64,000 nucleotides of DNA from Aquabacterium commune. Its GTDB lineage: Bacteria; Pseudomonadota; Gammaproteobacteria; Burkholderiales; Burkholderiaceae_C. The notes under the pieces were generated by a model. The model was not told where the DNA came from and did no database searches. It saw nothing but the letters and a program-made list of their open reading frames with translations. Each line of letters opens with the position of its first letter. Positions within the stretch are counted from its first letter, which is position 1. The stretch covers positions 494,121-558,120 of the forward strand of contig NZ_SNXW01000001.1 in NCBI RefSeq assembly GCF_004362855.1, given 5' to 3'. Positions 48,398 to 58,440 of the stretch are shown here, piece after piece. The position numbers and the translations under genes are program-made.

Positions 48398-50182
48398 ATG
48401 TCTGCTTACCAAGCGCCCCTGCGCGACATGCTCTTCACCCTCCAGCACATCGCCGGCCTCGATGCCATCTGCGCCCAGCCTGGCTTTGAAGACACCTCCC
48501 CCGACCTGGTCGAAGCCATCCTGGAAGAAGCGAGCCGCTTCGCCACCGGCGTGCTCGACCCCATCAATTGGTCGGGCGACCAGCAAGGCGCCCGCTGGGA
48601 CCAAGGCGTCGTGCACAGCGCCGATGGCTTCAAGGAGGCCTACGCGCAGTTCTGCGAGACCGGCTGGAACGGCATGCCCGCGTCGCCCGAGTTCGGCGGC
48701 CAGGGCCTGCCCACGGCGGTGTCCACGGCCGTGCTGGAGATGTGGAAGTCTTCGAACATGGCGTTCTCGCTGTGCCAGATGCTGACGCTGGGCGCCGTCG
48801 AGGCCCTGGCCCGCCACGCCAGCCCCGAGCTGCAACAGCGCTTCCTGCCCAAGATGGTGTCCGGCCAGTGGACCGGCACCATGAACCTGACCGAGCCTCA
48901 GGCCGGCTCCGACCTCTCGGCCATCCGCAGCAAGGCCGTGCCCGAAGGCGACCACCACCGCATCAGCGGCCACAAGATCTTCATCACATGGGGTGAGCAC
49001 GACATGGCCGAGAACATCGTCCACCTCGTGCTGGCCCGCCTGCCGGATGCGCCCGAAGGCGTCAAAGGCATCTCGCTGTTCGCCTGCCCGAAGTTCCTGG
49101 TCAACGCAGATGGCTCGCTGGGCGCGCGCAACGACCTGATGTGCACGGCCATCGAGCACAAGCTGGGCATCCACGCCAGCCCCACGGCGGTGATGTCCTT
49201 CGGTGACCAGGGCGGCGCCATCGGCTACCTGGTGGGCGAAGCGCACAAGGGCCTGGGCCACATGTTCACGATGATGAACCACGCCCGCCTCAACGTCGGC
49301 CTCGAAGGCGTGGCGATTGCCGAGCGCGCCTACCAGCGGGCGCGCGCCTACGCGCTGGACCGCGTGCAGGGCCGCACCCTGGTGGCCGGCTCGCCCGCCA
49401 TCATCGGCCACCCCGATGTGCGCCGCATGCTGATGACGATGAAGGCCCGCGTGGAGGCCATGCGCGCCCTGGCCTACTTCGCCGCCGGCGAAATGGACCG
49501 CGCCCATGGCCACCCCGACGAGGCCGTGCGCACGCAGAAGCAGGCCCTGGTTGACCTGCTCATCCCCATCGTCAAGGGCTGGTGCACGGAGACGGCGCAG
49601 CTCGTCGTGGCCGACGGCGTGCAGGTGCACGGCGGCATGGGCTTCATCGAGGAAACCGGCGCGGCGCAACACCTGCGCGATGCCCGCATCACCACCATCT
49701 ACGAAGGCACCACGGGCATCCAGGCCAACGACCTCATCGGCCGCAAGCTGATGCGCGAAGGCGGCGTGACGATGAAGGCGCTGCAGCGCGCCATGTCGGC
49801 CGACGCCCACCGCCTGGCGGAGGCCGAGGACGCCGCCCTTCGCCCCCTGGGCCTGGGCCTGCAGCGCGGCCTGGATGCCCTGTCGCAAGCCACCGAGTGG
49901 CTGCTCACCTGCGGACCGCAACGCCCGGCCGCCGCGGCCGCAGGTGCCGTGCCCTACCTGCACCTGGCGGGCACCGTGATGGGTGGCTGGCTGATGGCCC
50001 GTTCGGCCGAAGCCGCGCAAGCACGCTTGCTGCGCCAGGACGGCGATGCGGCCGCGCTGGGCGCCAAGGTCGCCACGGCCCACCACCACCTGCACCATGT
50101 GCTGGTGGACGCCCCGGCCTGGCGCGACCGCGTGGTCAATGGCGCGAGCAGCACCCTCTCGCTGCAGGACGCCCAGTTCTGA
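48398..50182 (+). CDS. Acyl-CoA dehydrogenase with C-terminal extension (DmdC/AidB-like group)
   Basis: A 594-residue FAD enzyme for alpha,beta-dehydrogenation of an acyl-CoA. It has GWNGMPASPEFGGQGLP, the FAD motif MNLTEPQAGSDLSAI, the HKIFITWGEHDM strand, the QVHGGMGFIEET segment and the catalytic-base region ITTIYEGTTGIQANDLIGRK, then a helical C-terminal domain of about 130 residues that separates this subfamily from the classical 380-residue enzymes. It follows actP by 77 bases and may belong to the same operon. The substrate could be a fatty acyl-CoA or a methylthio-acyl-CoA; not decidable here. Confidence 0.88.
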   Translation: MSAYQAPLRDMLFTLQHIAGLDAICAQPGFEDTSPDLVEAILEEASRFATGVLDPINWSGDQQGARWDQGVVHSADGFKEAYAQFCETGWNGMPASPEFGGQGLPTAVSTAVLEMWKSSNMAFSLCQMLTLGAVEALARHASPELQQRFLPKMVSGQWTGTMNLTEPQAGSDLSAIRSKAVPEGDHHRISGHKIFITWGEHDMAENIVHLVLARLPDAPEGVKGISLFACPKFLVNADGSLGARNDLMCTAIEHKLGIHASPTAVMSFGDQGGAIGYLVGEAHKGLGHMFTMMNHARLNVGLEGVAIAERAYQRARAYALDRVQGRTLVAGSPAIIGHPDVRRMLMTMKARVEAMRALAYFAAGEMDRAHGHPDEAVRTQKQALVDLLIPIVKGWCTETAQLVVADGVQVHGGMGFIEETGAAQHLRDARITTIYEGTTGIQANDLIGRKLMREGGVTMKALQRAMSADAHRLAEAEDAALRPLGLGLQRGLDALSQATEWLLTCGPQRPAAAAAGAVPYLHLAGTVMGGWLMARSAEAAQARLLRQDGDAAALGAKVATAHHHLHHVLVDAPAWRDRVVNGASSTLSLQDAQF

Positions 50183-50257
50183 GCCCGAAGCGCGGCACGG
50201 CCCCTGCGCGCGGCAGGGCACCCACGATGGCGCCGGCCGCAGGGTTTGTCGTTTTTT

Positions 50258-50277
50258 CACCCCATCGCACACCCCAT
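50258..50277 (+). repeat. Direct repeat CACCCCAT upstream of flp
   Basis: CACCCCAT occurs at 50258-50265 and 50270-50277, 12 bases apart start to start, about 147 bases upstream of the Flp pilin start. It could be a paired regulator site of the Tad operon. Confidence 0.35.
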
Positions 50278-50423
50278 TCGGGATAGTCCGTCCCCCAATC
50301 AGGTGCTGGTGGCCCGGCCAGGGCGCTGTCACATCGGTTAGATTTTGTTGACCGGGTGCGACAGCCGTTCCATCGCTCCCTTTTTTCAATTCGGGCCAGT
50401 GCGGCCCTGCTCGGAGCACCACC

Positions 50424-50594
50424 ATGAACCTGATCTCTCACATCAAGACCTTCCTGCAAGACGAAGAAGGCGCCAGCGCCATCGAATACGCCCTGGTTGC
50501 TGCCCTGATCGGCCTGGCCGCTGCCACCGCCATGACCGACGTCGGCACCCAGCTGGGCACCTTCTTCACCAAGATCAAGACCAAGCTGCAGTGA
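50424..50594 (+). CDS. flp: Flp family type IVb pilin
   Basis: The major subunit of the Tad pilus. The 56-residue prepilin has a 16-residue charged leader, the cut site EEG-ASAIEYAL with Gly at -1, Glu at +5 and Tyr at +6 of the mature form, and one hydrophobic helix (ALVAALIGLAAATAM), then a short polar end (FFTKIKTKLQ). This is the Flp signature. ATG 50424 follows a 241-base leader region, the longest gap in this part of the window, which probably holds the operon promoter. It is followed by the prepilin peptidase gene 64 bases downstream. Confidence 0.95.
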   Translation: MNLISHIKTFLQDEEGASAIEYALVAALIGLAAATAMTDVGTQLGTFFTKIKTKLQ

Positions 50595-50658
50595 TGCGGT
50601 TCGGGCCCTGGGGCCGTCCGGCTCCCGAGGCCCGACCCAACTGGAAGGTGCAGGTGCC

Positions 50659-51183
50659 ATGCTGACCCCGTCGGCCGCCGCGGGCGTGCTGACCGTCTGG
50701 GCCTGCGCCGTGGCGTGGATGGACCTGCGCCACCGGCGCATCCCCAACGTGCTGTCGCTGGGTGGCTGGGTGATCGGCGTGCTGCACCTGCTCATCGTCG
50801 GGCACAGCCCGCTGGGCGCTTCGGCGTCGTCTTCCTGGCTGGCCGCTGGCCTGGCGCTGCTCGTGACCCTGCCGGGATACATGCTGCGTCAGCTGGGGGC
50901 CGGTGATGTCAAATTCCTCGTGGCCCTCGGCCTCCTCACATCATGGCCGCTCACCCTGAACAGCTTCGCGATCGGCGCCCTCCTGGGTGCGGCGGTGGGC
51001 TTGGCGGGGCGCAACCGGCTGATGCTGCTGTCCTCGCTGCCGGCGGCCTGGCAAACGCCGGGCTCCAGGCTGGCGCGCTGGGCTGCCTCGGCGCCGCAGA
51101 AGAAGCGCCACCTGCCCTTCGGCGCCTGCCTCACCGCTGGCTTGCTGCTGGGCCTCTGGCTGACCGGCCTGCCTGCGCCTTGA
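50659..51183 (+). CDS. tadV: Prepilin peptidase TadV/CpaA
   Basis: An A24 aspartyl protease of the inner membrane that cleaves Flp and TadE-like prepilins. The 174-residue product has the two catalytic aspartates: Asp22 in MDLRHRRIPN and Asp83 in GAGDVKF, among about four to five hydrophobic helices. It lacks the N-terminal methyltransferase domain of PilD, as expected for TadV. The C-terminal part is longer than in many TadV proteins. Its stop overlaps the tadE start. Confidence 0.93.
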   Translation: MLTPSAAAGVLTVWACAVAWMDLRHRRIPNVLSLGGWVIGVLHLLIVGHSPLGASASSSWLAAGLALLVTLPGYMLRQLGAGDVKFLVALGLLTSWPLTLNSFAIGALLGAAVGLAGRNRLMLLSSLPAAWQTPGSRLARWAASAPQKKRHLPFGACLTAGLLLGLWLTGLPAP

Positions 51184-51698
51184 TGCCGACCCGGCCCACG
51201 CCCGCAACGCCAACGCACTCGGGGTCGGTGCGCTCTGCCTCGGTGCGGCCCGGCCGACGCCCGCAATCCGGCGCCGTGGCCCTGGAGATGGCGCCCGCCT
51301 TCTTGCTCTTCTTCGCCATCTTCTACGCCATCGTGAGCTACTCCATGGCGATGATGATGAAGCAGGCCTTGACCCAAGCGGCCGCTGAAGGCGCCCGCGC
51401 CGCGGTGAAGGTGGACCCCCTGAACTACACGTCCGCCCTCAGCTACGAGACGGCCACCCGCGCGGTGGCACGGGCCCGCGCGACCGAATCCCTGAACTGG
51501 TTGCCGGCCGATGCCCTGGCCACGGTGCTCAGCGGCGTGGCCGTGAGCCTGACCGCCTCGGGCGCCGTGCAAGTCACCATCACCTACAACGGCTACAACG
51601 TCGCGCCGCCCCTGCCCATCCTGGACCTGCCCATCATCGGCAAGGTGCCGGACCTGCCGGACAAGCTCGTCGGCCAGGCCGTGGCGCAACCGGGTTGA
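51183..51698 (+). CDS. tadE: TadE-like pseudopilin
   Basis: A minor pseudopilin of the Tad system. The 171-residue product has a long basic, Pro/Thr-rich leader, then the processing site SG-AVALEMAP with Glu at +5, a hydrophobic helix (FLLFFAIFYAIVSYSMAMM) and a mature domain that starts LTQAAAEGARAA, a TadE mark. It ends with a Pro/Ile-rich segment (PLPILDLPIIGKVPDLP). Its start overlaps the tadV stop as TGATG. No separate TadF gene is present in the locus. Confidence 0.85.
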   Translation: MPTRPTPATPTHSGSVRSASVRPGRRPQSGAVALEMAPAFLLFFAIFYAIVSYSMAMMMKQALTQAAAEGARAAVKVDPLNYTSALSYETATRAVARARATESLNWLPADALATVLSGVAVSLTASGAVQVTITYNGYNVAPPLPILDLPIIGKVPDLPDKLVGQAVAQPG

Positions 51699-51705
51699 TG
51701 CCAGC

Positions 51706-51822
51706 ATGCGCCCGCTGATGCTGCCTCACCCACATCCAGACCCTCGGCCGCACCGCGCCCGCGCCACTGCGCCTTCAGCAACTGCGCCTTCACTTTGGCC
51801 TTCGCCGTTCCCCGCCCCATGA
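51706..51822 (+). CDS. Possible 38-residue proline-rich leader ORF before cpaB
   Basis: ATG 51706 opens eight bases after the tadE stop, and the frame ends with a TGA that overlaps the cpaB ATG as ATGA. The product would be rich in Pro, His and Arg (MRPLMLPHPHPDPRPHRAR), with no family. The cpaB start has only C-rich sequence before it, so translation through this frame could deliver ribosomes to cpaB. It may equally be a chance frame; no good ribosome binding site precedes it either. Confidence 0.25.
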   Translation: MRPLMLPHPHPDPRPHRARATAPSATAPSLWPSPFPAP

Positions 51823-52712
51823 ACAACAACGTCCTGAAAATCATCGCTGGCTTGCTGGCCCTGGGTGCGGTCGTGGTGGCCCTCATCGGCGTGCGCCTGA
51901 GCGGCAAGCCCAGCGCGCCGACCACGGCGTCTGCGCCCGCGCCGGTGCCCACCGTGAACGTGATCGTGGCCGCCAAGGACGTGCCCCTGGGCCACGTGCT
52001 CACCGCCGACGACCTCGCCGTGCAGGCCCTGCCCACGGCGCCGGCTGGCGCCTACAACCAGATCCAGCAGGTGCAGGGCCACGTCACGGCCAAGGCCATC
52101 GCCAAGGGCTCGCCCATCCTGCAAGCCACGATCGCACCGGAGTCGCTCGCTGCGCTGCTGCAACCTGGCGAGCGCGCGGTGGCCGTGCTGGTGGACGAAG
52201 TCGTCGGCCTGGGCGGCCACGGCAAGCCCGGCGACCACGTCGATGTGCTGCAGTTCGCCAGCGCCAGCAAGGAGTCGCAAGACACCACTTTCGCGCAGAT
52301 CCTGATCCGCGATGCGCGCATCCTGACCTTCGGCGATGCCACCCAGCTGGACACCCCGCCCAGCACCTCGGGCGACAAGGCCCAGGCCGAGGCCATGAGC
52401 CAGAGCGGCGCCAAGACCGCCGTCGAGTCGCGCGAGCGCCGACTGAACCTGCGCTCGGCCGTGCTGGCCATCCCCGAGGCCGACACCCCCGCGCTGATGC
52501 TGGCCGCCAACACCGGTCAGCTGCGCCTGGCCCTGCGCCCGCAAGCGTCCGAGCCTGCAGCATCGGCTGGGCGCCTGCCCGCCCGCGTGGCCGACCTCTC
52601 GCCCGTCAAGGCCAAGCCGCCCGCCTCGGCGGATGGCCCGCCCCCCGTCATCATCCAGGAAGGCAGCAAAGAGCGCCGCCTGGCCCAGACCTCCAACGCG
52701 TCGCAACCATGA
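51819..52712 (+). CDS. cpaB: Flp pilus assembly protein CpaB/RcpC
   Basis: A periplasmic Tad component with SAF domains, thought to help the secretin contact peptidoglycan. The 297-residue product has a membrane anchor or signal (MNNNVLKIIAGLLALGAVVV), the SAF domain (VAAKDVPLGHVLTADDLAV, about 45-110), and the RcpC domain (AVAVLVDEVVGLGGHGKPGDHVDVL). A Pro-rich tail follows. The start is weak: sequence before ATG 51819 is CCCCGCCCC with no Shine-Dalgarno; an in-frame TTG at 51795 is an alternative. Its stop overlaps the secretin start as ATGA. Confidence 0.9.
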   Translation: MNNNVLKIIAGLLALGAVVVALIGVRLSGKPSAPTTASAPAPVPTVNVIVAAKDVPLGHVLTADDLAVQALPTAPAGAYNQIQQVQGHVTAKAIAKGSPILQATIAPESLAALLQPGERAVAVLVDEVVGLGGHGKPGDHVDVLQFASASKESQDTTFAQILIRDARILTFGDATQLDTPPSTSGDKAQAEAMSQSGAKTAVESRERRLNLRSAVLAIPEADTPALMLAANTGQLRLALRPQASEPAASAGRLPARVADLSPVKAKPPASADGPPPVIIQEGSKERRLAQTSNASQP

Positions 52713-54085
52713 CCGCGCCTGATTCACTGCTCGACGCCCTGACCCGCCATGCCCTCGCGTTCACCGCGGTGGCCGCGGTGACCGTGGCCTGTACCGCGAC
52801 GGCCCACGCCGCCCCCGCCACCCTGAACCTGGACGTCGGCCAGCAGAAAACCTGGACCCAGCCCCGGCCCATCGTGCGCGCCGCCACGGCCAACGACGAC
52901 ATCGTCGGCATCAACGTGGCACCGCCCAGTGGCGTCATCGTCACGGCCAAGAAGCCCGGCTCGGCCACCATCTCGGTGTGGGACAGCGGCAGCGCCAGCA
53001 CGCCTGCTGCGCAGTTCAACGTGGTCGTGTCACCGGGTGGTGGCGTATCGAAAATCGACAGCGGCGCCCAGCTCGACAGCAGCGGCACCAAGCTGCGCCT
53101 GAGCGGTCAGCTGTCCTCGCTGGAGCGCCACGCCGCCATCGAGCGGTCCGTGAGCGAAGACCCCACCAAGCCCGCGCCGAACGTGGTGGACGCCAGCACC
53201 AGCAAGTTCGATGTGCAGGTGCAGATCGACGTGAAAATCGTCGAGGTCAGCCGCAAGAAGCTGATGTCCTCGGGCTTTTTCCTCGAGAATTTTCACAACG
53301 GCAAGTCGCAAGGCATCTCGGGCCCCAGCAACCTCTCCGGCTTGGTCACGGACGCCGCATCGGGCAACCGCACGCTGCAGTCGGCCACCGGCTTCATCCC
53401 CCGCCCCGACGCCTTCAACATCTTCAACTGGGGCACCAACACCCTGGCCGTGTTCAGCGCGCTCGAATCCAACGGCTTCGCCTACACCCTGGCCGAACCC
53501 AGCCTGACGGCGCTCAGCGGCCAGACGGCCACCTTCCTGGCCGGCGGCGAGATCCCCATCCCCATGCGCACCGGCAGTGGCGGCGACAGCACGGTCACGG
53601 TGTTCTTCAAGGAATTCGGCATCCGCCTGGGCCTGTCGCCCACGGTGCTCGACGAGCAGCGCATGACGCTGAAGGTCTCGCCCGAGGTCAGCGAGCTGGA
53701 CAGCACCCTGTCCGTCACCGCCGGCGGCTTCAACATCCCCGGCCTGCGCGTGCGCCGCACCGACACCACGGTGGCCTTGGGCGACGGCGAAACCTTCGTG
53801 CTCAGCGGCCTGGTCAGCCGCTTCAACACGGCCGACATCGCCAAATTCCCCTTCCTGGGCGACATCCCCGTCCTCGGCGCCTTCTTCCGCTCCGACCGCA
53901 TCGACCGCGAAGACAAGGAGCTGCTGATGATCGTCACGCCGCGCCTGGTGCGGCCCTTCGCGCGCAACGCCCGCCTGCCCAACCTGCCTGGCGAAGAGCT
54001 GCGCAGGTACGACCCCGGTTACCTGCACATGCTCTTGCTCGAAACGGGCAAGTTCGACAGCAACGAATTCGGCTTCACCCGCTGA
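52709..54085 (+). CDS. cpaC: Tad pilus secretin CpaC/RcpA
   Basis: The outer-membrane channel of the Tad pilus. The 458-residue product has a signal peptide (about 1-35, ending AHA-APAT), the pilus-formation N-terminal domain (TLNLDVGQQKTWTQPRPI, then KKPGSATISVWD), a short BON/N1 region and the secretin domain (VQIDVKIVEVSRKKL to FPFLGDIPVLGAFFRS, LLMIVTPRLVRP). It is the second secretin in this window and is much shorter than PilQ, without AMIN domains. Overlaps cpaB by four bases and precedes tadZ by 12 bases. Confidence 0.93.
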   Translation: MTAPDSLLDALTRHALAFTAVAAVTVACTATAHAAPATLNLDVGQQKTWTQPRPIVRAATANDDIVGINVAPPSGVIVTAKKPGSATISVWDSGSASTPAAQFNVVVSPGGGVSKIDSGAQLDSSGTKLRLSGQLSSLERHAAIERSVSEDPTKPAPNVVDASTSKFDVQVQIDVKIVEVSRKKLMSSGFFLENFHNGKSQGISGPSNLSGLVTDAASGNRTLQSATGFIPRPDAFNIFNWGTNTLAVFSALESNGFAYTLAEPSLTALSGQTATFLAGGEIPIPMRTGSGGDSTVTVFFKEFGIRLGLSPTVLDEQRMTLKVSPEVSELDSTLSVTAGGFNIPGLRVRRTDTTVALGDGETFVLSGLVSRFNTADIAKFPFLGDIPVLGAFFRSDRIDREDKELLMIVTPRLVRPFARNARLPNLPGEELRRYDPGYLHMLLLETGKFDSNEFGFTR

Positions 54086-54097
54086 GGCAGGACTGGC

Positions 54098-55324
54098 ATG
54101 AGCGCCCTCAACCACTTCCTCGTGATCACCAGCAGCAAGGACATCACCCACTGGGTGCAGACCACGCTGCATGACGAAGGCGAGGTCCTCCAGGTGGACA
54201 GCGACAACCTGGAGCGCGTGCTGCAACTCGTCGATGCCGTGCAGGCCCGCGCCGTGCTGTGCGAGCTCGGCAGCAGCCGCCTGTCGCAAGACGCCGGCTT
54301 CATGGAAGGCCTGACCGCCGCCAAGCCCCTGCTGCCGGTCATCGCCCTGGCCGAAACGCCCGATCGGCAATCGGTGCTGACCGCGCTGCGCGCCGGTGCG
54401 CGCGATTTCATCTCGCCGGACATGCGCCCGGGCGAGGTCGTCAGCCTGGTGCGCCGCGCCGTCAGCCGCGAAGGCAGCGAGCAACAACGCGCCGGTGCCG
54501 GCAACGAGGGCCAGATGACGGCCATCGCCAGCGCCCGCCCAGGTGGCGACGCCACGATGTTCGCCTTGCACCTGGCGCTGGCCCTGCGCGAGGCCCAGCC
54601 CAAGCACGACATCCTGCTGCTGGATTTGGGCGTGCCCGCCGGTGACAGCCTGCAGTACCTGGGCATCGAGCCCAGCTACACCTTCGTGGACGCCATCCGC
54701 AGCCTGCGCCGCCTGGACGACACGCTCATCAACACCGCCTTCCCCAAGCACGACAGCGGCCTGCGCATCCTGGCCATGCCCGAGGACGCGCTGGACGCCG
54801 GCCGCATCACCTCGGCCGATCTGTACGTGCTGGTCAACGTGCTCAAACGCCATTTCCACCAGATCGTGGTGAACCTGGGCGGCGTGCCGGCCTCGGAGTT
54901 CCTCTACGTGCTGCTGGGCCGTGCCGACCGCACCCTGATGTTCGTCGAGCAAAGCGTGCCGAGCTGCAAGCAGAACCGCAACCTGCTGCAAAAGCTGCGC
55001 GACAACAAGGTTGACAAGGTCGGCGCCGGCCAGGTCAGCCTGATCGTGGACCGCTACCTGTCCAGCGTGCCGCCCGATGCCGAGACCATCGCCAAAGGTT
55101 TCGGCATCCCGCTTTTGAGCACCCTGCCTTCCTCCGGCATGGCCCGCCTGACCATGATGAACTCCGGCGAAAGCCTGTTCACCTCGGCCCCGCGCGACCC
55201 CTACACCGTGGCCGTGCGCAAGATCGCCCAGGAGCTGCAACGCGAGCCCGGCACACCGGTGCGCGCGGTGCCGCAGACCACCGGCTGGCTGGCCAGTCTG
55301 AGCAACCGCCTCAAGGCTGGCTGA
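54098..55324 (+). CDS. tadZ: TadZ/CpaE-like pilus localisation protein without canonical P-loop
   Basis: A 408-residue protein in the position of TadZ/CpaE, which marks the pole or site of Tad assembly. It has a receiver-like N-terminal domain (about 1-130; LLPVIALAETPDRQSVLTAL) and a MinD/ParA-like C-terminal domain (TAIASARPGGDATMFALHLA, DILLLDLGVPAGDSLQYLG, YVLVNVLKRHFHQIVVNLGG). The deviant Walker A site lacks both lysines and the Gly-Lys-Thr/Ser end, and the receiver lacks a clear phospho-Asp, so it may be a structural marker, not an active ATPase. Followed by tadA 13 bases downstream. Confidence 0.85.
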   Translation: MSALNHFLVITSSKDITHWVQTTLHDEGEVLQVDSDNLERVLQLVDAVQARAVLCELGSSRLSQDAGFMEGLTAAKPLLPVIALAETPDRQSVLTALRAGARDFISPDMRPGEVVSLVRRAVSREGSEQQRAGAGNEGQMTAIASARPGGDATMFALHLALALREAQPKHDILLLDLGVPAGDSLQYLGIEPSYTFVDAIRSLRRLDDTLINTAFPKHDSGLRILAMPEDALDAGRITSADLYVLVNVLKRHFHQIVVNLGGVPASEFLYVLLGRADRTLMFVEQSVPSCKQNRNLLQKLRDNKVDKVGAGQVSLIVDRYLSSVPPDAETIAKGFGIPLLSTLPSSGMARLTMMNSGESLFTSAPRDPYTVAVRKIAQELQREPGTPVRAVPQTTGWLASLSNRLKAG

Positions 55325-55337
55325 CCCGGAGACCGCC

Positions 55338-56614
<1,277 letters not shown>

Positions 56615-56621
<7 letters not shown>

Positions 56622-57517
56622 GCGCCATGCTCTTCCTGGTGGCCTTGCTGATGATGCTGGCGGCCGTGTTGTCGGTGCTGCGGGCGCGCCGGCTGGACCA
56701 GGTCGCGCGCGTCAATCAGCGCCTGGCCGAGGTGGCTTTCCTGACGCCAGACACGCCGCTGCATCGGCCCACGGTCAACCCGCTGCTCGAAGAGCTGGAC
56801 CGCTGGCTCAAGCGCGTGGGCCTGAACGTCACGCCGGCCATCGCGCTGCTGGTGCTGGCCGCCGCCGTGGCCTTCGGTGTGCTGCTCTGGCAGCAGCTCA
56901 ACCCGCTGGTGGCCCTGGCCTGGTGGGCGTTGTCCATCGTGCTCACGGTGCTGGTGCCGCAGGTCCGCTACCGCCAGCGCGTCAACAAGATCATCTCCCA
57001 GATCCCGCTGTTCATCGACCAGGTGGTGCGTGGCCTGGTGACCGGCCGCAACCTCGAAGGCGCCATCAAGCTGGCCGCCGAGGACCTGCAGATGCCGCTG
57101 CGCGAGCTCATCATGAAGGCGCAGAAAAACGTCGAGCTGGGCGCCGACCTGGGCGATGCGCTCAAGGACGTCGCGCACTTCCACGACATCAAGGAGCTGC
57201 ACCTGCTGGCGCTGACCATCCACAGCTCGCGCGTCTATGGCGGCAGCCCGCGCGACATGCTGGAGAGCATCGTCAACCTCATCCGCCAGCGCGAACAGGC
57301 GCAGGAAGAGCTGCGCGCCATGACGGGTGAAACGCGCGTCACGGCCTGGGTGCTGGGCGCCACGCCCGGCCTGCTGGTCGCCTACATCCTGTGGCAAAGC
57401 CCGGACTACATGATGAGCATGTGGCACGACAGCACAGGCCAGACCATCCTCGTGGCCGGTGCCGTGATGCAGGCGCTCGGCGTGCTGGTCATGTGGCGCA
57501 TGATCAAGAGCTTGTGA
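56615..57517 (+). CDS. tadB: Tad inner-membrane platform protein TadB
   Basis: One of the two GspF-like platform proteins that sit above the TadA ring. The 300-residue product has N-terminal membrane helices, the type II secretion F domain ([43 protein letters not shown]) and C-terminal helices ([19 protein letters not shown]). ATG 56615 overlaps the tadA stop; ATG 56627 is a possible later start. Confidence 0.94.
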
Positions 57518-57524
57518 GGACACC

Positions 57525-58436
57525 ATGACGACGCTCTGGCTGCTGCTCGCCCTCATGCTCTTCGGCCTGGCCGCGGTGCTGCTGATGCTGACCCGCGAAG
57601 ACAGCATCGCGCCCGAAGCCGAAAAGCGCTTCAACGAGGTGCTGGAAACCCCCGACGACGTGAGCTGGATGACCCAGCGCCGCTGGCGTCGCACCAACTC
57701 GCTGTCGGACCGCTTCCGCCGCGTGCTGGAGCGCATCCCCGGCACCGACATGCAGGAGATCGAACTGCTGATGCGCCAGGCCGGCCTGGTCGATGACCGA
57801 ACCCGCGCCCGCGTTTATGCCTCGCTGTGGATGGCGCCGCTGGGCCTGGCGGCGATGGGCCTGCTGGCCGCGTCTTTCAAAGGCTGGCCGATGTTCCAGA
57901 GCGGCTTCGCGGGGCTGACCATCGGCTTCATTGGCTCGCGCAAGGTGCTGCGCTGGCTGGCCGAACGGCGGCGCCAGGCCGTCCGCGAGGAGATGCCCAT
58001 CGTGCTCAACCTGATGCGCCTGCTGTTCGACGCCGGCCTGTCGCTGGAGCACACGCTCAAGGCCATCGGCGAGCAAGGCAAGCACATCACGCCCCACCTG
58101 GCCAGCGAGTTCAGCTGGGTGCTGCAGCGCATCCAGCACGGCCAGGAGCGCGGCGATGCGCTCGAAGACATGGCCCGCCGGCTGGACGTGGACGAGCTCA
58201 CGTCCACCGTGTCCATTCTCAAGCAGGCCGCGCGCTACGGCGGCAACCTGCGCGATTCGCTGATGCGCTACATCAAGCTGATGGAGGACCGCCGCATGAC
58301 CGAACTGCGCGACAAGGTGGGCAAGATGTCCGCCAAGATGAGCGTGGTGATGATGCTGTTCATGTTCCCCGCGCTCATCCTCTTCCTGGCCGGCCCGGGC
58401 TTCATGGCCGTGGTCCGCACCCTCAAGTCGATCTGA
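57525..58436 (+). CDS. tadC: Tad inner-membrane platform protein TadC
   Basis: The second platform protein, paired with TadB. The 303-residue product has an N-terminal helix ([18 protein letters not shown]), the F domain ([40 protein letters not shown]) and a C-terminal helix pair ending [23 protein letters not shown], overlapping the tadB stop, is its ribosome binding site. Confidence 0.94.
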   Translation: MTTLWLLLALMLFGLAAVLLMLTREDSIAPEAEKRFNEVLETPDDVSWMTQRRWRRTNSLSDRFRRVLERIPGTDMQEIELLMRQAGLVDDRTRARVYASLWMAPLGLAAMGLLAASFKGWPMFQSGFAGLTIGFIGSRKVLRWLAERRRQAVREEMPIVLNLMRLLFDAGLSLEHTLKAIGEQGKHITPHLASEFSWVLQRIQHGQERGDALEDMARRLDVDELTSTVSILKQAARYGGNLRDSLMRYIKLMEDRRMTELRDKVGKMSAKMSVVMMLFMFPALILFLAGPGFMAVVRTLKSI

Positions 58437-58440
58437 CGCC

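Noticed and set aside
50202..50218. Hairpin CCCTGC-N5-GCAGGG after the acyl-CoA dehydrogenase as a terminator
   Set aside because: The stem is real but there is no T run directly after it; a T run about 35 bases later is too far away.
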